DNA of 36,531 nt from Nitriliruptoraceae bacterium. Its GTDB lineage: Bacteria > Actinomycetota > Nitriliruptoria > Nitriliruptorales > Nitriliruptoraceae. Positions 23,337-32,096 of this stretch are shown here, one piece after another. Position 1 is the stretch's first letter, and every line of letters starts with the position of its first letter. The DNA lies in assembly GCA_003561535.1 (NCBI GenBank), contig PWWI01000142.1, positions 1-36,531 of the forward strand. The letters run 5' to 3'. Position numbers and translations under genes: made by a program. The notes beneath the pieces were generated by a model, which did not search any database, was not told the origin of the DNA, and was given only the letters and a program-made list of their open reading frames with translations.

Positions 23337-23369
23337 CGTTGCTGCTCCGGACCTCGTCTCCCGTGGTGT

Positions 23370-23378
23370 GTGATAGCA
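23370..23378 (-). promoter_or_regulatory. extended -10 promoter candidate for the amidohydrolase gene
   Basis: The minus strand reads TGC-TATCAC (23378-23370), an extended -10 element four of six bases from TATAAT. A start site about 7 bp further would leave a leader of roughly 27 nt before the GTG at 23336. The -35 region is weak. Confidence 0.42.
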
Positions 23379-23415
23379 GGTCGGGCTCCCCTGCTCCACC
23401 ACCCACGGCCGCACC

Positions 23416-23763
23416 TCAGACGGTGGCCGCCACCCCGAGGCTCAGGAACAGCAGGACGAAGCCACCGGCGAACAGCGCGAGAGCGGTCAGGGTACGCCGT
23501 CGGGCCACGTGCACGCGGCGGTACTCGTCGACGATGGCGAGCGCCGCCGTGGTGAGGGCCGCGGCCACGCTGGCGGCGGCGCAGAGGACCAGGAACGCGG
23601 CCAGGCCGGCGACGGCACCGGCTCCCAGCAGCCCGAGGGCCAACGCTGCCAGCAACCCGAGGACCGGACCGGCCAGCAGGACCCGGGAGGTGACCTTCAG
23701 GCGACGGCGGTCGTGGTCGGTCACGGTGCGCCGGTCCGGTCCCGTGGGGCCGCCGAGGCTCAT
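23416..23763 (-). CDS. small membrane protein, unknown function
   Basis: A 115-residue protein with a basic, hydrophilic start (DRRTVTDHDRRRLKVTSR) and three hydrophobic segments at about 28-50, 52-75 and 90-113. A basic loop (IVDEYRRVHVARRRT) separates the last two. No family recognised. The ATG at 23763 overlaps the acyl-CoA dehydrogenase stop (ATGA), so it is translated with that gene. Possibly a small accessory membrane protein; no function is claimed. Confidence 0.68.
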   Translation of the reverse strand: MSLGGPTGPDRRTVTDHDRRRLKVTSRVLLAGPVLGLLAALALGLLGAGAVAGLAAFLVLCAAASVAAALTTAALAIVDEYRRVHVARRRTLTALALFAGGFVLLFLSLGVAATV

Positions 23764-24956
23764 CGAGCGTCGGTCGCCAGGTGCCGGGCGATCACCAGCC
23801 GCTGGATCTGGTTGGTCCCCTCGAGGATCTGCAGCACCTTGGCCTCCCGCAGGTAGCGCTCCACGGGGAAGTCCCGGGTGTAGCCGACCCCACCGAGGAC
23901 CTGCACCGCCTCGGAGGTGGTCTGCATGGCGGCGTCGGTGGCGGTCAGCTTGCTCATCGCCGCGGCCCGGGTGATGGCGCGGGCGTCGGGATGGCCGTCG
24001 ACCGTCGGTGCCCGCGACCCGTCGCGGGTCGCCCGGTCCCTGAGCTGCGCGGCGGCCAGGGTGAGCTGCCGGGCCGCCTCGGTCCGCGTCGCCATGTCCG
24101 CCAGCAGGAAGCCCACCCCCTGGAAGTCGGCGATCGGCCGTCCGAACTGCTCCCGGTCCGCGGCATAGGCCGTCGCCTGGTCCAGGGCGGCCTGGGCGAG
24201 GCCGACCGCGCAGGCCGCGATCCCGAGCCGGCCACCGTCCAGCGCTGCCATGGCGATGGCGAAGCCTCGGCCCTCGGCGCCACCGAGGAGGCGGTCGGCC
24301 GGGACCGGTGCGTCGTCGAGGTGGAGCTGTGCGGTGGGTGAGGCCGCCAGGCCCATCTTGCGTTCTGGCGGCGCGACCTCCAGCCCGGGCTGGTCGGCGT
24401 CCACGATGAAGGCGCTGATGCCGCGGGCACCCTCGTCCCCGGTCCTGGCCATCACCACGTACCGGTCGGCGACCCCGCCGTGCGTGACCCAGGCCTTGGT
24501 CCCCGTCAGGCGGTAGGTGTCGCCGTCGCGGTGCGCGCGGGTCGCCAGCGCGGCGGCGTCGGATCCTGCGGCGGGCTCCGACAGGGCGTAGGCGCCGAGC
24601 AGGCGTCCCGCGACCAGCTCGGGCACGAGTCTGGCCCGTTGCTCCGGGGTCGCGAAGGTGGTGATCGCCCAGGTGGCGAGGTGGTGGACGCTCAGCCCCA
24701 TGCCCACCGCCAGGGAGGCCCTGGCCAGCTCCTCCAGCACCAGCAGCGACAGCCGCACCGAGCCGTCGCCCCCGCCGACCTCGGCCGGGAAGGGCAGCCA
24801 GGTCAGCCCCAGGTTGGCGAGCTCGTCGAAGACCTCCCGGGGGAAGCGCGCCGCGGCCTCGTCGTCGGCGGCCCGGGGCGCGATGCGGGTCTGGCCGAGG
24901 TCGCGGACCACCGCCAGCAGCTCCGCCTCCTCGCTGCTGAGAGGGTGCAGGCTCAC
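23760..24956 (-). CDS. acyl-CoA dehydrogenase
   Basis: A 398-residue FAD enzyme that introduces the alpha-beta double bond in an acyl-CoA. The three-domain order is intact. The N-terminal helical domain includes FPREVFDELANLGLTWLPFPAEVGG. The middle strand domain has the signature ALSEPAAGSDAAALATRA and TGTKAWVTHGGVADRYVVMA. The C-terminal helical domain has GRPIADFQGVGFLLADMAT, QVLGGVGYTRDFPVERYLRE and LQILEGTNQIQR. E379 in the last motif is the catalytic base position of short/medium-chain enzymes. Chain length or substrate is not predictable. The GTG start overlaps the acetyltransferase stop by 4 nt, and its stop overlaps the small membrane gene. Confidence 0.92.
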   Translation of the reverse strand: MSLHPLSSEEAELLAVVRDLGQTRIAPRAADDEAAARFPREVFDELANLGLTWLPFPAEVGGGDGSVRLSLLVLEELARASLAVGMGLSVHHLATWAITTFATPEQRARLVPELVAGRLLGAYALSEPAAGSDAAALATRAHRDGDTYRLTGTKAWVTHGGVADRYVVMARTGDEGARGISAFIVDADQPGLEVAPPERKMGLAASPTAQLHLDDAPVPADRLLGGAEGRGFAIAMAALDGGRLGIAACAVGLAQAALDQATAYAADREQFGRPIADFQGVGFLLADMATRTEAARQLTLAAAQLRDRATRDGSRAPTVDGHPDARAITRAAAMSKLTATDAAMQTTSEAVQVLGGVGYTRDFPVERYLREAKVLQILEGTNQIQRLVIARHLATDAR

Positions 24957-25411
24957 GTCTGGGCCGCCTCAGGACGGTCACCGGTCGGCGTCATCGACAT
25001 CAGGATGCGCCGCGGCTGGTAGCCGAGCGACGCCAGGAAGGCCCGACCGACCTCGTTGTCCGCGGCCACGGAGATCTCGACCACCGGTACCCGCGTGTCC
25101 TCGGCCCACTCCTGGATCGCGCGCACCATCGCCTCACCCGCACCCCGGCGACGGGCACCCTGGCGGGCGAACACCGGTCCGATCGTGCACCCGGCCGGCC
25201 TGAGCGTCCCCGCCGCGTAGCCCAGGGGCGTCCCGTCTTCGGCGTCGGTCGCCAGCCAGAAGATCCCGCCCTGGGGCAGCGGCGGATCGGGCAGGGCCTC
25301 GGGGGCCACGTCCTGCTCGGCGCGGTACTCCACCGCCAGGGGCCGGATCTCCTCGATCCGCGCCCGCCGGACCTGGACCCGCTGGTGACCGGTGCCCTGT
25401 TCGTCGCTCAT
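24953..25411 (-). CDS. GNAT family N-acetyltransferase
   Basis: A 152-residue acetyltransferase. The acetyl-CoA-binding motif A is GPVFARQGARRRGAGEAMVRAIQEWA (near 85-110), with the R-R-x-G-x-G pyrophosphate loop. It is followed by VEISVAADNEVGRAFLASLGYQP, typical of the C-terminal strand and helix. The substrate is unknown. Two ATG codons are adjacent (25414 and 25411); GGGAG lies 3 nt before the first and 6 nt before the second, so I prefer 25411. It stands 67 bp after the M24 peptidase and overlaps the acyl-CoA dehydrogenase by 4 nt, so it heads a three-gene unit or continues the peptidase transcript. Confidence 0.83.
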   Translation of the reverse strand: MSDEQGTGHQRVQVRRARIEEIRPLAVEYRAEQDVAPEALPDPPLPQGGIFWLATDAEDGTPLGYAAGTLRPAGCTIGPVFARQGARRRGAGEAMVRAIQEWAEDTRVPVVEISVAADNEVGRAFLASLGYQPRRILMSMTPTGDRPEAAQT

Positions 25412-25478
25412 CATCGTCTCCCTGTTCCTCCGCTCCCACCTCGCTGACCGGCGAACCGGCTCGGTCGTGGGGATCCCA

Positions 25479-26573
25479 TCACCCTGCCACCAGCACCTCG
25501 CGTGGCCGGTGGTTGATCCGCTCGACACCGGTGTCGGTGACCAGCACGATGTCCTCGATGCGCATCCCGAACCGGCCCGGAAGGTAGATGCCGGGCTCGA
25601 TCGAGAACGCCATCCCGGCGGCGACCGGTGTGGTGTTGGTCGCCACGATGTAGGGGTCCTCGTGGACCTCGATACCGATGCCGTGGCCGGTGCGGTGGAT
25701 GAAGCGCTCGCCGTGGCCGGCCTCGGCGATCACGTCCCGCGCGGCCCGGTCGATCTCTGAGGGGATCGCCCCGGGAGCCACGGCGCGCACCGCGGCCTCC
25801 TGCGCCACGGCGAGGACGGCGTGCAACTCCGCGTAGCCCGCGGGCAGCGTTCCGACGGCGTAGTTGCGGGTCATATCGGAGCAGTAGCCGTCCCGTACTC
25901 CACCGATGTCGACCACGACCGCGTCGCCGGGCTCCAGCACGCGGTCGCTGACCGCGTGGTGGGGCGATGCGCCGTTCGGGCCGGAACCGACGATCACGAA
26001 GGCCACCTCGTCGTGCTCGGCGAGGATCAGCTCCGACAGCTCCCGGCCGACCTCGGCCTCCGTGCGGCCGGGGCGCAGCAGCTCGGGCACGGCGGCGTGG
26101 ACAGCGTCGATCGCGGTGCCCGCGGCCCGCAGAGCCTGCTGCTCCGAAGGCGACTTGATGATCCGAAGCGGTCCGAGCACCGGCCCCGAGGGACGGAACG
26201 CGGTCCCGGGAAGCGCGGCCTGCAGCCGCAGGGTGAAGACGCTGTACAGCCGGTCCGACACCGCGACCGCGCCCGGGGGCCCGGGCCGGGTCAGCAGCCG
26301 GTGGACCACGGCGATCGGGTCCTCGGTCTCGGCCCAGGGCACCAACTCCACCAGCTCCGCGGCACCACTGGCGCGGGCGGCCGGGGCTTCGAGCTCGGGG
26401 AGGATCAGGTGGGCGTGGCCGTCGGCGGTCAGCACGAGCAGGGTGAGCCGCTCCATGGCGTGGGCGTCGTAGCCGATCAGGTACCTGAGATCGGCGCTGG
26501 GCCCGACGAGCAGGGCATCGAGTCCGGCGTCGCGCACCGCCCCTGCGGCCGCGGCCAGCCGAGCGTTGTCCAT
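25479..26573 (-). CDS. M24 family metallopeptidase (Xaa-Pro aminopeptidase/dipeptidase-like)
   Basis: A 364-residue cytoplasmic peptidase with an N-terminal creatinase-like domain (about 1-135) and a pita-bread catalytic domain. The five metal ligands are visible: D222 (VVVDIGG), D233 (CSDMTRN), H297 (HRTGHGIG), E326 (FSIEPGIY) and E340 (MRIEDIV). It probably cleaves Xaa-Pro bonds in peptides. M. tuberculosis has a similar gene (Rv2089c, PepE) near the exonuclease and helY genes, so the local order is partly conserved. The ATG at 26573 has AGGAGG 5 nt upstream and a promoter-like pair of hexamers just before it. Confidence 0.9.
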   Translation of the reverse strand: MDNARLAAAAGAVRDAGLDALLVGPSADLRYLIGYDAHAMERLTLLVLTADGHAHLILPELEAPAARASGAAELVELVPWAETEDPIAVVHRLLTRPGPPGAVAVSDRLYSVFTLRLQAALPGTAFRPSGPVLGPLRIIKSPSEQQALRAAGTAIDAVHAAVPELLRPGRTEAEVGRELSELILAEHDEVAFVIVGSGPNGASPHHAVSDRVLEPGDAVVVDIGGVRDGYCSDMTRNYAVGTLPAGYAELHAVLAVAQEAAVRAVAPGAIPSEIDRAARDVIAEAGHGERFIHRTGHGIGIEVHEDPYIVATNTTPVAAGMAFSIEPGIYLPGRFGMRIEDIVLVTDTGVERINHRPREVLVAG

Positions 26574-26592
26574 CGTGGCCTCCTGTCGGGGG

Positions 26593-26621
26593 ATGCTAGT
26601 GAGCCGGCGTCAGAGCTTGAA
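26593..26621 (-). promoter_or_regulatory. promoter candidate for the M24 peptidase gene
   Basis: On the minus strand TTCAAG (26621-26616) and TAGCAT (26598-26593) stand 17 bp apart, matching sigma-70-type consensus at 3 of 6 and 4 of 6 positions. The -10 ends 19 bp before the ATG, leaving a very short leader that contains the AGGAGG. It overlaps the end of the lipid kinase gene. Confidence 0.4.
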
Positions 26622-27536
26622 CCGCAGCACCCGGTGCAGCACGTCGAAGTGCGCCGGTGTGACGCCCACGTACTCCCCGTCGGCCTCGATGGCGACCGGC
26701 CGGGCCCCGGAGACCGACACCGAGGTGGAGGACCACTCGCGCACGTCCGCTCGGGCCAGGTGGGCGCCGGTGCGCAGCTGCGGCTGGGCACGGATCACGT
26801 CGATCGGCCGGCCGCCCCAGGACTGGACGTTCAGCTTCCCGTCGGTGGGCAGAGCCCGCGGCGCGACCTTGAGCCCGCCCCCGTAGAACTGCCCGTTGGC
26901 CACCACGACGTTGCACACCGGCTCCCGGGTGGTGCCGCCGTCCACCTCGACGGTGGTGTCGACCCGCCGGAACTCCGGGACGGCACCCACGATCGCGGCG
27001 GCGTAGCGGGCGCTGCCGAGGCGTCGGGGCAGCCGGTTGGCCAGCCGCGCCACGGCCCCGCCGTACCCGGCCTCGGCGACGTTGGCGAACAGCCGCACCG
27101 TCGGCGTGCCGTCCGCGCCGGTGCAGCGCACCCGACCGAGGTCGATGCGGATCGTCTCGGTGCTCGTGAGGTGCCGCGCGAGCACCTCGGGGGGGCGGTC
27201 GAGCCCGAAGGTGCGGACCAGGTCGCACCCGCTGCCACCACCGACCACCCCGAGGACCGGGTCGTCCCCGCGCCCCTGTCCGCTGGCGGCGTCGACCATG
27301 CCGTTGACGACCTCGTGGACCGTCCCGTCCCCGCCCACGGCGATCAGGTAGCGGCGGCCCTCCTCGACCGCATCACGGGCCAGCGTGGTCGCATGGCCGC
27401 AGGCCGCGGTCATCGACACGTCGGGCTGCAGCCCGTGGGCCCTGAGCGCCGACAGCAGGCGCTGCAGGGTCGAGCCGTCGGCGCGCCCCGCCGACGGGTT
27501 GGCGATCACCAGCGGCACACCCAGGTCCTCGGACAC
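26610..27536 (-). CDS. diacylglycerol kinase family lipid kinase
   Basis: A 308-residue protein of the DagK/YegS family, which phosphorylates diacylglycerol or related lipids with ATP at the membrane surface. Residues 9-18 (LVIANPSAGR) and 68-72 (VGGDGTVHEVVNG) are the nucleotide-binding motifs. The third motif, usually GTGND, reads GSGCD at 101-105, with Cys for Asn. The C-terminal beta-sandwich follows (VANGQFYGGGLKVAPRALPTDGKLNV; EADGEYVGVTPAHFDVL). The GTG at 27536 lies 7 nt after GGAGG and is preferred to the GTG at 27542, which would be only 1 nt from it. It follows helY with 2 bp between stop and start, so it is probably translated from the same transcript. Confidence 0.87.
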   Translation of the reverse strand: MSEDLGVPLVIANPSAGRADGSTLQRLLSALRAHGLQPDVSMTAACGHATTLARDAVEEGRRYLIAVGGDGTVHEVVNGMVDAASGQGRGDDPVLGVVGGGSGCDLVRTFGLDRPPEVLARHLTSTETIRIDLGRVRCTGADGTPTVRLFANVAEAGYGGAVARLANRLPRRLGSARYAAAIVGAVPEFRRVDTTVEVDGGTTREPVCNVVVANGQFYGGGLKVAPRALPTDGKLNVQSWGGRPIDVIRAQPQLRTGAHLARADVREWSSTSVSVSGARPVAIEADGEYVGVTPAHFDVLHRVLRFKL

Positions 27537-27538
27537 GT

Positions 27539-30301
27539 TCACGCCTCCACGATCCCACGCCGCAGGTCCTCGACGCACTGCGCCGCCCGCGAGGACAGCT
27601 CCGTGCCGGCGACCGAGCGGAGCTGGCCGACCAGGTCCGCGACCTGCTTGATGTTGCGCACGAAGTCGCCCCCGGTGATGTCCAGGCTGCCCAGTGCCGC
27701 ATCCAGGTCGGCCCCGGCGGCCCAGCGGTAGGCGGGCGCCACGAACCCGGCGTCGAGTTCCTTCAGCGTGGACCTGAGCCCCGCCGCGCGTTCCCGGGAC
27801 CGCAGCTCCTCGGCCAGGTCGAGCACCGACTCGGTGGCCTCCTCGAGGGCGAAGGTGGGCAGCACCGCACGGGTGGTGGGCTCCCCGCCCCGGGGCTCGT
27901 AGAGGAACAGCGCAGCCAGCCCGGCGAGCTCAGCGGGTTCGAGGTCGTCCAGCACGCCCCGGCGGAGCGCCTCGGCCACCAGCAGATCCACCTCGCTGTA
28001 GACGCCGGCCAACACCAGGCCCTGGTCGGTGGGTGCCGGGGTCTCGTCCACGTAGCCGAGGTCGGTGAGCACGGTGAGGATCCGGTGCAGGTGGCGCACC
28101 AGCGAACCGGTGGTGCGACGGACCTCGGCGCGCAGCCGGTCGGCCTGATCGATCAGCTCGTCGGCCCGGTACTGCCAGCGCTCGTGATCGGTGCGGTCCG
28201 GGCAGCGGTGGCAGGGGTGGGCGCGGAGCTGGGCCCGCCGTTCGGTGACCTGCTCGCTCGGTCCGCGGTCGGCCACCTCGGCGTGCTGCGCCTCCGGGAC
28301 GGCTTCCGCACCGTTGCCGTCGGTCCAGGGCGGGTCGAGGGCGCGGAGCCGCCCGGCGACGTCCTTGCGGTAGTCCTGCTGGCGCGGGTTGCCCCGACCC
28401 GGCAGGCGGATCCGCTCCACCGGCTCCGGGACGCGGTCCAGCTCGCGGGGGCCGACCTTGGTCAGCGCCCGTTCGTCGGTGACCACCTGGGCGATCGGGG
28501 TGCCCTTGCGGGTGAGGTGCACCCCCACCACCGCGACCAGCCCGCGCCGGCCCGCCCAGGGCAGGTGGAGCACGTCCCCCGGTTCCAGGGCGGCGATGCC
28601 GGTGCGCAGGGACTGCTCGACCGCGTCCTTGCGGGCGCGGGCCTCCGCCTTCTCGAGTCGCGACAGTTCCCGGCGGAGCGCCCAGTAGGCGGCCCAGTCG
28701 CCCTGCTCGCACTCGAGGTGCCGGGCGTAGCCGGCCAGGGCCTCGTCGAGTTCGACCAGGCGCTGGCTCTTGGCCGAGACCCGCAGGTCGGCCTCGAACT
28801 GGGCGAAGGAGGCGCCGAGCAGCTCCTCGGCCTGGCCCAGGTCGTGGCGGCGCAGCAGGTTGACCGCCATGTTGTAGGACGGTTCGAAGGAGCTGCGCAG
28901 CGGGTAGGTGCGGGTGCCGACCAGGCCCGCGACGGTGCGGAAGTCGAGGTCGCGCTGATGCAGGACGACGGCGTGTCCCACCCGGTCGATGCCGCGCCGC
29001 CCGGCCCGGCCCGTGAGCTGGGTGTACTCCCCCGGGGTCAGCAGGACGTGGGACTCCCCGTTCCACTTCTCGAGCCGTTCGAGGACCACGGTGCGGGCCG
29101 GCATGTTGATACCGAGTGCCAGGGTCTCGGTGGCGGCCACGACCTTGAGCAGTCCCCGCTGGAACAGCACCTCCACGCACTCCTTGAAGGCGGGGACCAT
29201 GCCGGCGTGGTGGGCCGCGATCCCGTCGAGGGCGCGGGCGCGGAACCCGGCGAAGTCCAGCACCTCGAGGTCGCCGGCGGGCAGGTCACCGAGCAGGGTG
29301 TCGATCAGCGCGGCGATCTCGTCGCGCTCATGCCCGCTGGTCAGTCGCACCCCCGCGCGGTGCAGCTGCTCGGCCGCGTCCTCGCAGCCCTTGCGGGAGA
29401 ACACGAACAGGATCGCTGGCAGCCAGGAGCGGGCGGCGAGTTCCTCGACCACCTGGGGCCGGCTCGGCCACCTGAGCCGCACGTCGGGGCTCTGCCGGCG
29501 GCCCTTGTTGGAGACCCGGTTCCGTTGCCGGGAGCGACGCTCGAGCATCACCACGTCGGGGTTGGGGACGCCCGCCAGCGCCTGGGAGGCCCGCTCACGG
29601 TGCTCGCGGCTGGCTCCGCCCTTGCGTCCGGCTCGGAACGTGTCGTAGATGCGGTCGTTGACGAAGTAGTGGTGGCGCAAGGGGACGGGCCGGGACTCCT
29701 CCAGCACCAGCTCGCATCCCTCACCGCTGCGCTCGGGGCCGGCGGCCGAGCGGACCTGGTCCAGCCAGGCGCCGAACTCCTCGGCGTTGGACACCGTGGC
29801 GGACAGCGACGCGATCTGGACCGAGGCGGGGAGTTGGACGATGACCTCCTCCCACACCGCGCCGCGGCTGCGGTCGGCGAGGTAGTGGACCTCGTCGAGC
29901 ACGACGTGCCGCAGTCCTCTCAGGGTGCGGGACGCCTCGTAGATCATGTTGCGCAGCACCTCGGTGGTCATCACCACCACGGGGGCGTCACCGTTGATCG
30001 AGCGGTCCCCGGTGAGCAGGCCGACCTGATCGGGCCGGTACCGGGTGAGCAGGTCCCGGTACTTCTGGTTGGACAGCGCCTTGATGGGGGTGGTGTAGAA
30101 GGCCTTGCCACCTCGGGCGACGGCGTCGTGGCAGGCGAACTCCCCGACGACGGTCTTCCCGGCGCCGGTCGGGGCGGCGACCAGCACCGAGCGACCCCGG
30201 ACCAGCGCATCGATCGCCTGCTGCTGGAAGGGGTCCAGGGGGAAGCCGAGCTGGGCCACGAAGCGGTCCACGTGGGCCTGGAGGTCCTCGTGCTGCTCCA
30301 C
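27539..30301 (-). CDS. helY: DEAD/DEAH-box RNA helicase of the HelY (Ski2/Mtr4-like) family
   Basis: A 920-residue superfamily 2 helicase. Motif I is APTGAGKT (43-50) and Ia is TTPIKALSNQK. Motif II is DEVH at 136-139, III is SLSAT near 163, and IV-VI follow with ILFVFSRKGCEDAAEQL, ETLALGINMPARTVVLE and QLTGRAGRRGID. The C-terminal part has the rRNA-processing-arch/DSHCT-like arrangement typical of Ski2 relatives, including a Cys-containing HPCHRCPDRTDHERW segment. It probably unwinds RNA in processing or decay; the bacterial substrate is not established. As in mycobacteria it lies downstream of tatA and tatC on the same strand, with one membrane-protein gene between. GTG start with GAGG 4 nt upstream. 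Confidence 0.92.
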   Translation of the reverse strand: MEQHEDLQAHVDRFVAQLGFPLDPFQQQAIDALVRGRSVLVAAPTGAGKTVVGEFACHDAVARGGKAFYTTPIKALSNQKYRDLLTRYRPDQVGLLTGDRSINGDAPVVVMTTEVLRNMIYEASRTLRGLRHVVLDEVHYLADRSRGAVWEEVIVQLPASVQIASLSATVSNAEEFGAWLDQVRSAAGPERSGEGCELVLEESRPVPLRHHYFVNDRIYDTFRAGRKGGASREHRERASQALAGVPNPDVVMLERRSRQRNRVSNKGRRQSPDVRLRWPSRPQVVEELAARSWLPAILFVFSRKGCEDAAEQLHRAGVRLTSGHERDEIAALIDTLLGDLPAGDLEVLDFAGFRARALDGIAAHHAGMVPAFKECVEVLFQRGLLKVVAATETLALGINMPARTVVLERLEKWNGESHVLLTPGEYTQLTGRAGRRGIDRVGHAVVLHQRDLDFRTVAGLVGTRTYPLRSSFEPSYNMAVNLLRRHDLGQAEELLGASFAQFEADLRVSAKSQRLVELDEALAGYARHLECEQGDWAAYWALRRELSRLEKAEARARKDAVEQSLRTGIAALEPGDVLHLPWAGRRGLVAVVGVHLTRKGTPIAQVVTDERALTKVGPRELDRVPEPVERIRLPGRGNPRQQDYRKDVAGRLRALDPPWTDGNGAEAVPEAQHAEVADRGPSEQVTERRAQLRAHPCHRCPDRTDHERWQYRADELIDQADRLRAEVRRTTGSLVRHLHRILTVLTDLGYVDETPAPTDQGLVLAGVYSEVDLLVAEALRRGVLDDLEPAELAGLAALFLYEPRGGEPTTRAVLPTFALEEATESVLDLAEELRSRERAAGLRSTLKELDAGFVAPAYRWAAGADLDAALGSLDITGGDFVRNIKQVADLVGQLRSVAGTELSSRAAQCVEDLRRGIVEA

Positions 30302-30404
30302 GGTGCCTCGGTCGCGGTCGGGTGCGGGACGCGGTCGGTGCCGTGGTCAGCCTATGGCCTCGGCCGCTCCAGACCCCGCCACCGCATGCCCGCGCCGGCT
30401 GGGA

Positions 30405-31055
30405 TCACCGCTGACGGCCGTCGGTGAAGCTGCGCAGCTGGGGTAGCGGGGCGACGTCGGTCCGCGTGCCCTCCAGGTCGCTGATCGAGGCTCGGGCGCT
30501 GGCCATCAGCTGCTCCGAGCGGATCCTGAGCCGCCCGACCTCGGTGGTCAGATCCCGACGCAGCAGTTCGTCGTCCACGGTCGCGGCGTGACCCAGCACC
30601 TCGACGGCGTCGCGGGACAGGGTGACCGCGGTGATGAACTGACGCTGGACGGGGCGTGCCGAGGGCGGGACGTCCGCGGCCGCGAGCCGGACCAGAGCCG
30701 TGTCGTAGGCCCCGAGCCAGCCCTCGAGGTGGACGTTCACGAGCTCCGGGTCCCCGTCGCGGCGCAGGGCGATCAGCGCCTCGCTGACCGCCACCCGGCC
30801 CTCGGTCGAGGAGGTCCAGATCCCGTCGGCGTCGAGCGCGACCGGGAGGATCGAGGCTTCGACGGCACGGTGCGCGTCCCCCTCCGCACCGGGAGCGGTG
30901 ACCCGACCGATCGCACCACCGAGGACCAGTGACAGTCCCATCACCATGACCAGGGTCCCCAGGTGCAGCCGTCGGGCCGCGAGGCGCGCCCGCACCGTCA
31001 GCGGCGCACGAGGTGGCGGGACGTCCGCCGGCCGGGGCGGGAGTGGCTCGCTCAT
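30405..31055 (-). CDS. single-pass membrane protein encoded between tatC and helY
   Basis: A 216-residue protein with a Pro-rich cytoplasmic start (EPLPPRPADVPPPRAPL), one hydrophobic segment at about 33-52 (LGTLVMVMGLSLVLGGAIG), and a helical domain probably outside the membrane (about 60-216). No catalytic motif or family recognised. The ATG at 31055 overlaps the tatC stop (ATGA), so it is coupled to tatC translation. It could serve export or anchoring, but that is a guess from position only. The 103-bp gap to helY contains TAGGCT, a possible -10 (minus strand, 30354-30349). Confidence 0.72.
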   Translation of the reverse strand: MSEPLPPRPADVPPPRAPLTVRARLAARRLHLGTLVMVMGLSLVLGGAIGRVTAPGAEGDAHRAVEASILPVALDADGIWTSSTEGRVAVSEALIALRRDGDPELVNVHLEGWLGAYDTALVRLAAADVPPSARPVQRQFITAVTLSRDAVEVLGHAATVDDELLRRDLTTEVGRLRIRSEQLMASARASISDLEGTRTDVAPLPQLRSFTDGRQR

Positions 31056-31822
31056 CGGGCACGTCGGCGACGGCGGCGTTCTATCAGCCGTGCGGTCAGG
31101 ATCGCGAGCTCGTAGAAGGCGATCATCGGACCGGAGACGACCAGCAGGGTGACGGGGTCGGTCGTGGGGGTCACCAGGGCCGCCAAGGTGACCATCGCGA
31201 CGATCGCGTAGGGCCGCGCGGTCGTCAGGTTGGCGGCGTTGAGCACCCCGACCAGGACCAGGGCCACGAGCACCAGCGGGAGCTCGAAGACGATCGCGAA
31301 GGCGAGGCACATGCGGATGAAGAACGACAGGTACTCACTCGCCGACAGCAGCGCCTCGATCCTCGGCCCACCGAGCGCGAGCAGCACCCGCAGCGCCTGC
31401 GGGATGATCAGGTAGGCAGCGACGATCCCGAGGGCGAGCATCACCTGGCTGAGGATCACGAAGGGCAGGGCGAAGCGCCGTTCCCTGGTGGTCAGGCCCG
31501 GGGTGATGAACCGCCACAGCTGGTAGAAGATGACGGGTCCGCCGAGGAACAGCCCGACCAGCAACGAGGTACGGATCCGCACCGAGAAGGGCTCGAGGGG
31601 GCGCAGCGCGATCAGGTTGCAGTTCGGCAGCGAGGTCTCGAACACCTGGCAGTAGGGCGCGATGAGCACGTCGAGCAGGTACGGGAAGACCGCGTACCCG
31701 ATGGAGGTGCCGATCACCAGCGCGATGATCGCGCGCAACAGGCGCGTCCGCAGCTCGCGGAGGTGTTCCATGAGGGGCATCTCGCCCGCAGGCTGCGGAC
31801 TCCCCTCCTCCTCAGCGCTCAA
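31052..31822 (-). CDS. tatC: Sec-independent protein translocase TatC
   Basis: A 256-residue membrane protein with six transmembrane segments, the receptor for twin-arginine signal peptides. The N-terminal cytoplasmic HLRELRTRLLRA motif is exact for the family. FITPGLTTRERRFALPFVILS, then EYLSFFIRMCLAFAIVFELPLVLVALV and ARPYAIVAMVTLAALVTPTTDP are the conserved loops and helices. The tail is basic (RLIERRRRRRAR). The start is uncertain: a TTG at 31822 lies 6 bp after the tatA stop, while ATG at 31780 (MPLMEHLREL) would begin just before the conserved motif. Neither has a strong ribosome site. Co-encoded with tatA as in mycobacteria. Confidence 0.92.
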   Translation of the reverse strand: MSAEEEGSPQPAGEMPLMEHLRELRTRLLRAIIALVIGTSIGYAVFPYLLDVLIAPYCQVFETSLPNCNLIALRPLEPFSVRIRTSLLVGLFLGGPVIFYQLWRFITPGLTTRERRFALPFVILSQVMLALGIVAAYLIIPQALRVLLALGGPRIEALLSASEYLSFFIRMCLAFAIVFELPLVLVALVLVGVLNAANLTTARPYAIVAMVTLAALVTPTTDPVTLLVVSGPMIAFYELAILTARLIERRRRRRAR

Positions 31823-31828
31823 ACGCCG

Positions 31829-32053
31829 TCAACGCCCGGGGTCGGTGTCCGGATCCGATGAGGTTTCCGAGGTCTCCTCGGAGGCGTCGGCGTCGTCCTC
31901 GTCGTCCTCGTCGTCCAGAGCGTCCTTGGTCGCCTTGCGGAACTCCTTCATGGAGGTCCCGATCGAGCCGGCGAGGTCGGGCAACCGCTTGGCGCCGAAG
32001 AGCAGCAGGACGATGATGAGGATGATCACGAGTTCGGGCGGTCCCAGCCTCAC
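31829..32053 (-). CDS. tatA: Sec-independent translocase subunit TatA
   Basis: A 74-residue protein with a short N-terminal membrane helix ([22 protein letters not shown]), the conserved Phe-Gly hinge, an amphipathic helix ([19 protein letters not shown]) and an acidic tail (DDEDDEDD and more). These are the parts of TatA/TatE, which oligomerise to let folded Tat substrates pass. The GTG at 32053 has GAGGAG 7 nt upstream. tatC follows immediately. No tatB is seen in the window. Confidence 0.93.
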   Translation of the reverse strand: MRLGPPELVIILIIVLLLFGAKRLPDLAGSIGTSMKEFRKATKDALDDEDDEDDADASEETSETSSDPDTDPGR

Positions 32054-32096
32054 GGTCGTGCTCCTCGTTGACGGCTCTTACCATGCTACCAGCGGC

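Noticed and set aside
28085-30427. A 780-codon open frame on the plus strand opposite helY
   Set aside because: It is antisense to a clearly conserved helicase, has low-complexity Gly/Val/Gln/Asp-rich composition and no recognisable domain. Such shadows are expected at this GC content. The same applies to long plus-strand frames at 1877-3673, 5112-7151 and 25821-27731.
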